Origin: Pedobacter nanyangensis
GTDB lineage: Bacteria > Bacteroidota > Bacteroidia > Sphingobacteriales > Sphingobacteriaceae
Assembly: GCF_003313505.1 (NCBI RefSeq)
Contig: NZ_QMHO01000003.1
Span: 310,001 to 374,000 of the forward strand
Direction: 5' to 3'
Length of the DNA stretch: 64,000 nt
Positions 33,152 to 41,062 of this stretch are shown piece after piece. A model generated the notes under the pieces. It had not been told where the DNA came from. It did no database searches and was given only the letters and a program-made list of their open reading frames with translations. Each line of letters begins with the position of its first letter. Within the stretch, counting starts at the first letter, position 1. The position numbers and the translations under genes are program-made.

Positions 33152-34960
33152 ATGGAAAATTTTATCGTTTCGGCCCGTAAGTACCGCCCCGCCACGTTTG
33201 AAACCGTGGTTGGTCAGCAGCATATTACCGGAACTTTGAAAAATGCCATTAAAAACAACCAATTGGCCCAAGCGTTTTTGTTTTGCGGGCCAAGGGGCGT
33301 TGGCAAAACTACCTGTGCCCGTATTTTGGCAAAAACGATTAATTGCACCAGTTTAACGCCCGAGCAAGAAGCCTGCGGCACTTGCGAAAGTTGTCAATCG
33401 TTCCAATCGGGGCATTCCTTTAATTTCCACGAGCTTGATGCGGCCTCTAACAACTCTGTTGACGACATCAGAAGCTTAATTGAGCAGGTAAGGATCCCAC
33501 CGCAGGCCGGGAAATATAAAATCTACATCATTGACGAGGTTCACATGCTGTCAACAAGTGCGTTCAACGCCTTTTTGAAAACCCTGGAAGAACCCCCTCC
33601 CTATGCTATTTTTATTTTAGCAACTACGGAGAAACATAAAATATTGCCTACCATTTTGTCCCGTTGCCAAATTTTTGATTTCAACAGGATTCAGGTAGAG
33701 GATATTTCCAACCATTTGGCCAAAATTGCCGAACGGGAAAACATTGCCACTGACAATGACGGTTTGCACATTATTGCGCAAAAAGCAGATGGCGGCCTAC
33801 GTGATGCGCTCTCGATGTTTGACCAAATTGTGAGCTACACCAATAGGAACGTTACCTATAAGGCGGTCATTGACAATCTGAATATTTTAGATTACGATTA
33901 TTATTTTAAACTCACAGATTATATTACCAGTGGTGATGTAAGCCATACCTTATTGTTATTTAACGAGATTTTGAACAATGGCTTTGATGGCAACAACTTT
34001 ATTAATGGTTTAGCGGGCCACTTCAGAAACTTATTGGTAGGCAAGGATAACCAAACCATCAAATTGCTTGAGGTTAGCGAAAATATCAAACAGAAATATC
34101 TGGCGCAAAGCAACAGCACCAATTTGGGGTTTATTTTAACCGCCCTAAATTTGGCCAACCAGTGCGACCTGAACTACAAGAACAGCAAAAACCAACGGCT
34201 TCAGGTAGAGCTGGCACTGATTAAAATGTGCCACATTCCTTCGGTAATACAACTCGCCAATACAGCAACTGATCCAGATCAGGATAAAAAAAAAACTTTA
34301 GTTAAAAACGAAGTTCCTGCCCCGGCAACGGCCCACAGCCTTGCGGCAGCCCCAACGCCCCAAGCCCCTGCTGCTCCGCCAATAGGAAAAAACGGACCGC
34401 CGGTTACTGCAAAGCCAGCAGAAACTGCTCCGGCCGTTACCGCAACTACAGCACCTACCACGGCTTCCATTAAAATAAAACCGCTGTCCAAAAGTACTTC
34501 GGGTTCCCTAATCCCGTCGCTTACGGATTTGAATAGCGGAGCTGATTTGGATAACGAGGACAAAGGGCCGCAATATATCCGAGGCAATGATAAACAGGCT
34601 TTTACCCCTGAACAATTTATGGCCTGCTGGCAACAATATGCGCAAAAGGCCAAAGAGGATGACAAGATACACCTGTTTACTTTGTTAACCAGCAACGAGC
34701 CGGTTTTAGATGGCATACATGTAACGGTTTTGGTAGAAAACGTTGCGCTTGAAAGCACCCTACAGGACGAGAAGATTGACCTGCTCAACTTTCTTCGCGG
34801 AAACCTGAGCAATTTTGACATCCAGTTATTCTCGAAACGAGTAGAGGCCAAACAAAGCGACCGCATTTATACCAATAAGGACAAGTATGCTTATTTGGTT
34901 GAAAAAAACCCGCAGCTGGAGGAATTTCGCCAGCGTTTTAACCTGGATTTGCTGCCTTAG
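33152..34960 (+). CDS. dnaX: DNA polymerase III subunit gamma/tau
   Basis: The clamp-loader ATPase of the replisome. I start at the ATG at 33152 (MENFIVSARKYRP), the conserved family start; the open frame upstream is spurious. The 602 residues show Walker A GPRGVGKT (46-53), the zinc cysteines Cys65, Cys75, Cys78 and Cys81, DEVHMLS, the sensor region TEKHKILPTILSRC, then domain III to about residue 372. A Pro/Ala/Thr-rich linker (about 385-455) leads to the tau C-terminal domain. A run of ten A's at codons 379-382 lies right at the end of domain III and may allow slippage to a gamma-like short form. The last four bases overlap the convergent gene. Confidence 0.96.
   Translation: MENFIVSARKYRPATFETVVGQQHITGTLKNAIKNNQLAQAFLFCGPRGVGKTTCARILAKTINCTSLTPEQEACGTCESCQSFQSGHSFNFHELDAASNNSVDDIRSLIEQVRIPPQAGKYKIYIIDEVHMLSTSAFNAFLKTLEEPPPYAIFILATTEKHKILPTILSRCQIFDFNRIQVEDISNHLAKIAERENIATDNDGLHIIAQKADGGLRDALSMFDQIVSYTNRNVTYKAVIDNLNILDYDYYFKLTDYITSGDVSHTLLLFNEILNNGFDGNNFINGLAGHFRNLLVGKDNQTIKLLEVSENIKQKYLAQSNSTNLGFILTALNLANQCDLNYKNSKNQRLQVELALIKMCHIPSVIQLANTATDPDQDKKKTLVKNEVPAPATAHSLAAAPTPQAPAAPPIGKNGPPVTAKPAETAPAVTATTAPTTASIKIKPLSKSTSGSLIPSLTDLNSGADLDNEDKGPQYIRGNDKQAFTPEQFMACWQQYAQKAKEDDKIHLFTLLTSNEPVLDGIHVTVLVENVALESTLQDEKIDLLNFLRGNLSNFDIQLFSKRVEAKQSDRIYTNKDKYAYLVEKNPQLEEFRQRFNLDLLP
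34286..34295 (+). promoter_or_regulatory. A10 slippery run in dnaX
   Basis: Ten consecutive A's read as GAT AAA AAA AAA ACT in frame 0. Loss of one A gives CTT TAG, a stop two codons later; gain of one gives AAC TTT AGT TAA. Either slip, by polymerase or ribosome, would make a protein of about 382-385 residues lacking the linker and tau domain. T. thermophilus dnaX uses transcriptional slippage on A9, and E. coli uses -1 frameshifting, so the design is precedented; its use here is inference. Confidence 0.6.
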
Positions 34961-35355
34961 CTCGGCAAATCATTTTTAGGATACCCCTCTTCGTCCAAAT
35001 CGTCCCTAAAGTCTTCTTCTGTTTGTGCCAGGATTTTATCCGCAGGATCAAGCAGCACGCTCTCACCCGTTTCATCTACCCGCATGCCGTTATCCTCCAG
35101 TTGTTCATCAACTTGGCCATGTGGATCATATTCATTTCCAACATAGGGGTTTGATTCGTCGTAAGTAGAAATACTATCCTCTCCGTTCGGTGCCGAAGTG
35201 TCATAAGGCAGGGGATGGTCATAATTGGCTTCTTCGCCTTTTACATCAAATTCGAAACTATTTTTATCCTTGTTATAAGATAGTTCGTTGAAATCTTTGG
35301 TTTCGCCCAAATTGCTATTATGTAGCTTGTCTTTGGCTGGCTTTTGATTGTCCAT
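34957..35355 (-). CDS. Acidic hypothetical protein
   Basis: A 132-residue, strongly acidic, probably disordered protein with no signal peptide or membrane segment. It is rich in Asp, Glu, Asn, Pro and Tyr (DHPLPYDTSAPNGEDS, YDESNPYVGNEYDPHGQ, EEDFRDDLDEEGYPKNDLPS). The ATG at 35355 is the only plausible start. It is convergent with dnaX and shares four bases with its end. I do not recognise a family; the composition could fit a stress or nucleic-acid-mimic protein but nothing shows it. Confidence 0.6.
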   Translation of the reverse strand: MDNQKPAKDKLHNSNLGETKDFNELSYNKDKNSFEFDVKGEEANYDHPLPYDTSAPNGEDSISTYDESNPYVGNEYDPHGQVDEQLEDNGMRVDETGESVLLDPADKILAQTEEDFRDDLDEEGYPKNDLPS

Positions 35356-35686
35356 AATACATCTATTTTAAGTAATAGATAAACTCAAATCATTTCGATT
35401 TTGTTTTCGAAATGATGCCAATCACTTATTTAAACAGAAGGGCAATAGCAGTCACTTCTCTGCAACGATTTTCCTGCTTTATGCTTCCATTTTTTTGTTC
35501 CCCCCTTTTTCAATCCAGAGCAAAGGATAAACAGACAGTATTTCCCTGCCTACCGCAGGCAGGCGCTACATTACGCCATTCCATACAAAACGATATACTT
35601 TCTGGCCATTAAATTTCATAGATTTTAATACCTCAATTGTTTAATTGAAAAAGACACACTATATTTAACTAATAATTTAGTTCATC
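35356..35686. other. Gene-free stretch before the 167-residue membrane protein
   Basis: 331 bases without a supported gene. It contains a CATTTCGA...TCGAAATG hairpin near 35389-35415 and a CCTGCCT/AGGCAGG palindrome near 35543-35563. The last 60 bases are an A/T-rich leader with TATATTTA, one base from TAnnTTTG. Confidence 0.5.
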
Positions 35687-36190
35687 ATGAACAAATCAAG
35701 ATATATTATCCTTATATTATTAAGTTTATTTAGCTACGTGATATTTACACAAATCTTATTTGCTGAAAATAATTTAATAGCACTAAAAGGCACATTATAT
35801 AAAACACATCAATTTACTAAGAAGGAAAAAAAGGATGACAAAGAAATTGAATATGCCTATTTAACCTTTATGCTAAACGGGAGCAATAAGTTCTTTATCC
35901 TTAAATTAAATGTCGACTCTGTATATCAAGGCTTTAACCTGTTCACGGGAGTCCATAAATCACTAAAATACGCCGGCCAGATTAAGGTTAAAATAAAGAA
36001 ATCTGATATTCTTAAGGTTCGTCCTGTGGTGTACGAAGTATATGCCGATGACGAGAATATTTATGAGCTTAAAAATAAGCCCTTTGGCAATATTTATCTA
36101 TTCGCCATCTTAGGTTTTACCTTACTGGTGGCTGTTGTACTTTCTATTGCTAACCTCAAGAAAAAAAGGGAAGTGGTTAATATTCCATAA
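35687..36190 (+). CDS. Hypothetical protein with N- and C-terminal membrane helices
   Basis: A 167-residue protein with a membrane helix at about 5-25 (YIILILLSLFSYVIFTQIL), an extracytoplasmic lysine-rich domain (about 28-130) and a second helix at about 135-155 (IYLFAILGFTLLVAVVLSI) followed by a basic tail (LKKKREV). The middle has beta-prone segments (ALKGTLYKTHQF, YAYLTFMLNG, FILKLNV). The base composition is more AT-rich than its neighbours, which may hint at recent acquisition. No family recognised. Confidence 0.6.
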   Translation: MNKSRYIILILLSLFSYVIFTQILFAENNLIALKGTLYKTHQFTKKEKKDDKEIEYAYLTFMLNGSNKFFILKLNVDSVYQGFNLFTGVHKSLKYAGQIKVKIKKSDILKVRPVVYEVYADDENIYELKNKPFGNIYLFAILGFTLLVAVVLSIANLKKKREVVNIP

Positions 36191-36202
36191 ATTGAATTTT
36201 TA

Positions 36203-36233
36203 TTTGTATTAAATCTAAATAGTATTATTTTTG
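36203..36233 (+). promoter_or_regulatory. Bacteroidota-type promoter
   Basis: TTTG (36203-36206) and TATTTTTG (36226-36233) are separated by exactly 19 bases, a full consensus match. The predicted start near 36240 leaves only about 13 bases before the GTG at 36253. Confidence 0.75.
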
Positions 36234-36252
36234 CATAAATATTTAACCTGCT

Positions 36253-36624
36253 GTGCAAAAAATCAAAGAAGCATTATTTCCTGTTGCCACGTTTGAAGAA
36301 GTATTCGCTACCGAAAGTGGTGCTATTTTTCAATCGGATTCAGAAAATTGCTGGTACATTGATTTTGCTGGTAAGTTAGCCCGCTTTGATTATAGAAATC
36401 TTCTTAAGCTCAAAAAAGCGGTTTATCAAGTTGACATTGAAGAGAAACTTTTAAGCAGTGATAAAACTGCCGATGTAGAAATCATCTTCATTTGTGCTTG
36501 CGACCATTCTTATGTGCTTTCTTTATTGGAACTCATCAAACTTAAAGAGCTATTACAGGGTACTTTTGTAATGTTGGAACTTAACCACATCATCTACGAC
36601 TGCCTTTATCGTCTAGCCTTTTAA
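36253..36624 (+). CDS. Hypothetical cytoplasmic protein, GTG start
   Basis: A 123-residue soluble protein starting at GTG (36253), directly behind a consensus promoter. It has alternating segments (CWYIDFAGKLARFDYRNLLKLKKAVYQVDIEEKLL, DVEIIFICACDHSYVLSLLELIKLKELLQGTF) ending CLYRLAF. The layout (a short strand region, then a helix ending in a LxxLLxG element) faintly resembles small Bacteroidota DUF proteins such as DUF6686, but the cysteine pair expected there is not seen, so I leave it unnamed. Ferritin follows 174 bases downstream with its own probable -7 box, so the two may be independent. Confidence 0.55.
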   Translation: MQKIKEALFPVATFEEVFATESGAIFQSDSENCWYIDFAGKLARFDYRNLLKLKKAVYQVDIEEKLLSSDKTADVEIIFICACDHSYVLSLLELIKLKELLQGTFVMLELNHIIYDCLYRLAF

Positions 36625-36684
36625 AACTAAGACTTAGACTCTTTCCATATTATTAATATTTTCTTTTACAGAACATTATCGCTG

Positions 36685-36692
36685 TAACTTTG
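36685..36692 (+). promoter_or_regulatory. Candidate -7 box for the ferritin gene
   Basis: TAACTTTG is an exact TAnnTTTG match about 105 bases before the ferritin ATG. The -33 position holds TTTTAC rather than TTTG. Confidence 0.45.
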
Positions 36693-36798
36693 TAGTGTCA
36701 AAGGAAATAATTAACGAAACAAAATGACCTTTTACACGGTTTAACAACTGACTTTATCATAGCGTTTCACTACCGTTAAAAACTAAGGACACAAGGAA

Positions 36799-37329
36799 AT
36801 GAAAGATATTATGCGTGTAAAGTGTTTACTATCATCAGATGTAGAAACACTGATCAACCAACAAATAAAAAAAGAGGCACACTCGTCAGCTATTTACTTA
36901 TCAATGGCTTCGTGGTGCAACAGAAATGGTTACGATTTTTCTGCTGATTATTTCTTTAAACAAGCAGAAGAGGAAAGACAGCACCAGTTGAAATTCTTTA
37001 AATATGTATTGGACATGGGCGGAACTGCAATTTCTCCCGACGTAACCAATATCAAACAAGAGTATAATTCCTTCCGCGAGGTATTTGAGGAAGCTTTGGA
37101 ACAGGAAATCAGCGTAACACAATCTATCAAAAATATTGCTGCCCGTTGCCACAAAGAACAAGATTATGTGACTTTGGAATTTCTGAACTGGTTCTTCAGA
37201 GAACAACGCGAAGAAGAATACAAAGCCCGCAGAGCCCTGGAATTGTTCGATGTGATTGGTGAAGAAGGCACTGGAAGGTGGCAAATTGACAAGCACGTTG
37301 GCCAAATTTCTTACGACAGCGAAGCTTAA
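36799..37329 (+). CDS. ftnA: Ferritin (iron storage)
   Basis: A 176-residue non-haem ferritin that oxidises Fe(II) and stores it as a 24-mer mineral cage. Ferroxidase-site residues are visible in EEERQHQLKFF (Glu and His of the EExxH motif) and in the first helix (IKKEAHSSAIYLSMASW, Glu). Helix C/D segments include QEISVTQSIKNIA, FLNWFFREQREEEYKA. The C-terminus KHVGQISYDSEA is usual. An in-frame ATG at 36811 (MRVKCLL) is an alternative start. It ends at a good terminator, so it is monocistronic. Confidence 0.95.
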   Translation: MKDIMRVKCLLSSDVETLINQQIKKEAHSSAIYLSMASWCNRNGYDFSADYFFKQAEEERQHQLKFFKYVLDMGGTAISPDVTNIKQEYNSFREVFEEALEQEISVTQSIKNIAARCHKEQDYVTLEFLNWFFREQREEEYKARRALELFDVIGEEGTGRWQIDKHVGQISYDSEA

Positions 37330-37433
37330 TTAAAAATTAAAAGTAGAAAGTTGAACGTGGCGGGATCCCAAACATTAGAGATAAAAACCAACTTAGTCTA
37401 CTAGCAAAGCGACAACAAAACAAAACAATAATT

Positions 37434-37466
37434 AAAGGTGTGTACAACAAGTATGCACCTTTTTTG
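37434..37466 (+). terminator. Terminator after ferritin
   Basis: AAAGGTGTGTAC and GTATGCACCTTT pair over about 11 positions with a short loop, followed by TTTTTT. Confidence 0.85.
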
Positions 37467-37485
37467 TTTATTTTGAAAATTTAAG

Positions 37486-37559
37486 CGTCATTGCGAGGCA
37501 CGAAGCAATCTCCAGAATAATCTATTAAAAACAAGATTGCTTCGTGCCTCGCAATGACG
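37486..37559. repeat. Perfect REP-like palindrome with 26-base arms
   Basis: Arms at 37486-37511 (CGTCATTGCGAGGCACGAAG...) and 37534-37559 are exact reverse complements over 26 bases, with a 22-base loop. It is the best-preserved copy of the family also found at 2529-2673 and, decayed, near 16161-16220 and inside 48154-48402. It ends 11 bases before a small gene. Confidence 0.9.
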
Positions 37560-37570
37560 AAACATCACTT

Positions 37571-37690
37571 ATGTCTAAAAAAGATAAAAAGAAAAAGGGC
37601 TCGAAACAGGACAAAAAAGACAAGAAAAAGAAAAACTGTTGCGAGAAATACCTAAAGGGCAAGCGATGCAGAAACTGTCCTTTTGGCTAG
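37571..37690 (+). CDS. 39-residue Lys-rich protein with CC...CxxC tail
   Basis: A short open frame from ATG (37571) to TAG. The first 21 residues are almost only Lys, Asp, Ser and Gly (MSKKDKKKKGSKQDKKDKKKK); the last 17 are NCCEKYLKGKRCRNCPFG. The four cysteines (CC, then CxxC with KGKRCRNCP) look like a compact metal- or redox-binding knuckle, and the composition is far from random. I recall similar tiny CC/CxxCP proteins in Bacteroidota but cannot name a family. The codon pattern and tail argue for a real gene. The leader is short because a palindrome ends 11 bases upstream. Confidence 0.6.
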   Translation: MSKKDKKKKGSKQDKKDKKKKNCCEKYLKGKRCRNCPFG

Positions 37691-37896
37691 GGCATTGCTT
37701 TGGGCACGCTGTATGTTGCTAATTTGATGAACATGGCGTTTCATTGTACATCAGCATAAGCCAATACATCCAATAGGGCAGTATTTCTTTTCTTTCGTCG
37801 CTGATGTTTTCCAAGGCAATAAAAATTCAGCAACACTGCCAGCCAACAATGAAAAGAGCCTTTTCACATAAGCCTATAGTGCATTAATAGGTGGGT
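37691..37896. other. Gap between the small Cys protein and the YdiJ-like gene
   Basis: 206 bases between a + strand and a - strand gene stop. No strong terminator hairpin, repeat or gene was seen. Confidence 0.4.
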
Positions 37897-40839
37897 CTAA
37901 TTCAATGCTTCCCATAAAATTTCAACCGGGTGTTTTGCGACCCTCTGTGTCCCATCCTTAATTTGATGTCTACAGCTTGTTCCCGCGGCAGCAATAATGG
38001 TATCACCCTTTTGTTTACGTACTTCGGGCAATAGCACCAACTCCGCCACTTGCATAGAAACCTCGTAGTGTTCGGCCTCGTAGCCAAAAGAACCTGCCAT
38101 TCCGCAACAGCCCGAAGGAATCACCTCCACCTTGTAATTGCTAGGCATTGATAGGATTTTTTCCGTTGGCGCAAGTGCATTCAGCGATTTTTGATAGCAA
38201 TGGCCATGCAGTTTGATCAATTGGTGATCTGAAGTGAATTGGTTAACGTTTATCTTCTTTGCTTCAAATTCATTCCATAAAAACTCCTCCACTAAAAAGG
38301 AGTTTTGCGCCAAATGCTTGGCTTTCTGTACCAAATCGGCGTCTACCAATTCAGGATATTCATCTCTAAAAGTAAGCAAAGCCGATGGCTCAACGCCCAA
38401 TAGCGGCGCATCTATATCCACCAAATCTGCAAGCAGCGCTACATTTTTATTGGCCAATACCTTTGCCTCGCGCAACAACCCTTTCGACAGGTAAGTCCTG
38501 CCACTTTCCAAATGCTCTGGAATAATCACTTCATATCCTAATTTTTCCAACAGCTTAACGGTAGTCTGCCCAATCTCTACATCGTTATAATTGGTAAACT
38601 CGTCACAAAACAAATACACCTTGCGGGCTTTGCTTTGCGGAGCTTGTTTTTTATCATGCTGTTTTTTCCAACTGCGTAAAGTGGTTTTACCAACTTTTGG
38701 CAAAGACCGATCTGGCGCAAAACCAACTACTTTTTTGATCAGCTTTCCCGTAAAGTTATTGCTGATCAAGGCATTATAAACAGCCGGCGCAATAGCGGCC
38801 AACCGTTGCGATTTGGTAAAGTTGGCAATCATTTTAGTACGGAAAGGCACGCCATTGGCATCATAATAATGTTGCAAAAATTCCGCTTTCATTTTGGCCA
38901 CGTCAACGCTCGAAGGACACTCAGATTTACAGGCTTTACAGCTCAGGCACAAATCCATTACCTCTTTAATTTCCTGGTGGTTGAAAGGATTATCGCCTGT
39001 ATCGTTACTTAGAAATTGCCTTAAAATATTTGCTCTGGCACGAGTGGTATCTTTCTCTTGTCGAGTAGCCATATAAGACGGGCACATGGTGCCTCCACTG
39101 ATATGGGTTCTTCTACAATCACCAGAACCCGAGCATTTTTCTGCCAATTTCAAAATACTTTCGTTCTTCGAAAAATCGAAAATAGTTTTTACCGGTTTAA
39201 TTTGCTTGTCGGCTTCATAACGCAAAAACTCGTTCATCGGTGGCGTATCCACAATTTTATTGGCGTTAAATATGCCCAATGGATCAAATAATTGCTTAAC
39301 TTCTTTTAAAAGCTCGTACACTTCCGTACCTAGTACATCTTTGATAAATTCGCCTCTTAAACGGCCATCGCCATGCTCGCCGCTCAATGAGCCCTGATGT
39401 TTTTTTACCAAAGCCGCTGTTTCTTTCAGTACCGTTCTAAAAAGCTCTTTCCCTGCGGAGGTTTTCAGGTTAATCATGGGTTCTACATGCAATTCTCCAG
39501 CGCCCGCATGTGCATAGTAAGATGCCTTTAGGTTATATTTATCTAAAATTTGTTGAAGTTCTCCGATATATGCGGGTAAATCTTCTGGAGCTACCGCACA
39601 GTCCTCTATCAGGTTTACCGGTTGGTTATCGCCTGGCAAATTCCTGATCAGCCCCAGCCCTGCCTTCCTCACATCCCAAGCCAATTTGGTTTGCTGGCCG
39701 TAAACTACCGGATAAGCATAGCCTAAGCCCGCCAATTTCAAATCGGCAATTAGCCCAGCGGTTTTAAAATCAAGCTCCTGCTGTGTCTCGGCAAAAAACT
39801 CAACCATCAGCAAAGCTTCGGGCTCGCCTTCAATAAAAAAACGGTTGTGTTGGTATACTGGATGGCCTTTGGTAAAATCCATGATGTATTTATCTACCAA
39901 TTCTGAGGCCATTGGCTGGTGTTTTAAGATGATGATATTAGCCAAAAGCGACTCAGCCAACGAATTAAAATGTACACAAACCAGTGCCTCCTGTTTTGGT
40001 GGCAGGGGCAGCAATTTTAGTTTAGCTTCGGTTACAAAAACCAGCGTGCCCTCGGAACCAGCAATAAGTTCGCACATATTAAAGGTTTCTTTTCCTTCCT
40101 CTGGGATCAAAAAATCTAGGGCATAGCCGGTATTTCTTCTGGTAAGTGTTTTTTTAGGATATCCTTTTTCAATGGCCTCGATATTTTCAGGCTTGTTAAC
40201 CATTTCAGAAACACCTTTGTAAATTACTCCTTCCAAACTGTTCTCCCGAGCTTTTTCTGCGATCTGGGCAAGGGGCATCTCCTTAAATTCCACTTCTTGC
40301 CCGTTGCTCAAAAAGCCTTTTACCTCTAACAGATTTTGCCGGGTATCGCCCCACACGATGGAGTGCAAACCGCATGAGTTGTTACCAATCATCCCGCCAA
40401 TCATGGCCCGGTTTGCCGTAGACGTTTCAGGACCAAACATTAATCCAAAAGGTTTTAGGGCAACATTCAAATCGTCCCTAATTACTCCAGGCTGTACCCT
40501 AACATATTGCTCTTCCTGGTTAATTTCTAATATTTTATTCAAATACTTCGAAATATCCACCACCAAACCATTACCCACTACCTGCCCTGCAAGCGAGGTG
40601 CCCGCAGCCCTGGGAATAAGCGTTAAGTGATGTTGGTTAGCAAAGTTAATGAGTGTTTTAATATCAGCAGTAGTTTTGGGAACCGCAACGGCCAAAGGCT
40701 TTTCCTGATAAACTGACGCATCTGTAGCGTAAACCAGCTTTTGCGCCTCATGAGCAGCAGATTGGTCGTAAAATAATTCTCCACTAAAACTATTTGCTAG
40801 CTGTTGGAATGGGGCCGAAAGGTGAATATAACTTGACAC
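37897..40839 (-). CDS. FAD-linked oxidase with Fe-S and CCG domains (YdiJ/GlcD-like)
   Basis: A 980-residue oxidoreductase for a 2-hydroxy acid (D-lactate, glycolate or D-2-hydroxyglutarate). Order: FAD-binding type 4 domain (about 40-270, TLIPRAAGTSLAGQ, GGMIGNNSCG), FAD-oxidase C-terminal domain (about 290-545, with the AHAGAGELHVEP and SGEHGDG motifs), then two 4Fe-4S clusters (CSGSGDCRR...CP and CLSCKACKSECP, about 570-670). The CCG-type heterodisulfide domain follows, ending with GHCYQKS and SGCCGMAGSFGYE. Its length matches E. coli YdiJ (~1018), where all parts are in one chain. The start is GTG at 40839. Electrons probably pass to quinone or ferredoxin; the exact substrate is not set by sequence. 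Confidence 0.9.
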   Translation of the reverse strand: MSSYIHLSAPFQQLANSFSGELFYDQSAAHEAQKLVYATDASVYQEKPLAVAVPKTTADIKTLINFANQHHLTLIPRAAGTSLAGQVVGNGLVVDISKYLNKILEINQEEQYVRVQPGVIRDDLNVALKPFGLMFGPETSTANRAMIGGMIGNNSCGLHSIVWGDTRQNLLEVKGFLSNGQEVEFKEMPLAQIAEKARENSLEGVIYKGVSEMVNKPENIEAIEKGYPKKTLTRRNTGYALDFLIPEEGKETFNMCELIAGSEGTLVFVTEAKLKLLPLPPKQEALVCVHFNSLAESLLANIIILKHQPMASELVDKYIMDFTKGHPVYQHNRFFIEGEPEALLMVEFFAETQQELDFKTAGLIADLKLAGLGYAYPVVYGQQTKLAWDVRKAGLGLIRNLPGDNQPVNLIEDCAVAPEDLPAYIGELQQILDKYNLKASYYAHAGAGELHVEPMINLKTSAGKELFRTVLKETAALVKKHQGSLSGEHGDGRLRGEFIKDVLGTEVYELLKEVKQLFDPLGIFNANKIVDTPPMNEFLRYEADKQIKPVKTIFDFSKNESILKLAEKCSGSGDCRRTHISGGTMCPSYMATRQEKDTTRARANILRQFLSNDTGDNPFNHQEIKEVMDLCLSCKACKSECPSSVDVAKMKAEFLQHYYDANGVPFRTKMIANFTKSQRLAAIAPAVYNALISNNFTGKLIKKVVGFAPDRSLPKVGKTTLRSWKKQHDKKQAPQSKARKVYLFCDEFTNYNDVEIGQTTVKLLEKLGYEVIIPEHLESGRTYLSKGLLREAKVLANKNVALLADLVDIDAPLLGVEPSALLTFRDEYPELVDADLVQKAKHLAQNSFLVEEFLWNEFEAKKINVNQFTSDHQLIKLHGHCYQKSLNALAPTEKILSMPSNYKVEVIPSGCCGMAGSFGYEAEHYEVSMQVAELVLLPEVRKQKGDTIIAAAGTSCRHQIKDGTQRVAKHPVEILWEALN

Positions 40840-41062
40840 AAGGTAAAATTAAGCATTTTAGCGCTGTTTTTTAAAAATAAAAACTGCAAAAAACTGCAAA
40901 AACCAGTAGATAAGTTGAAATATATTGTTTTGAAAAATTAAGGTATCAAGAAACATTAAGCATATCCTCCAAATCTTAATTATCTTAATTTCTTAATGTT
41001 TTTATCATTATTAGCACCGTTTATAATTGATTTTTGCTAATTTGAGATTTCAAAATAAGCTT

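Noticed and set aside
34279..34866. 195-residue open frame antisense to dnaX
   Set aside because: It mirrors the Pro/Ala/Thr-rich linker and tau domain of dnaX; the composition (Ala/Val/Gly runs, poly-Leu) is what the complement of that linker gives.
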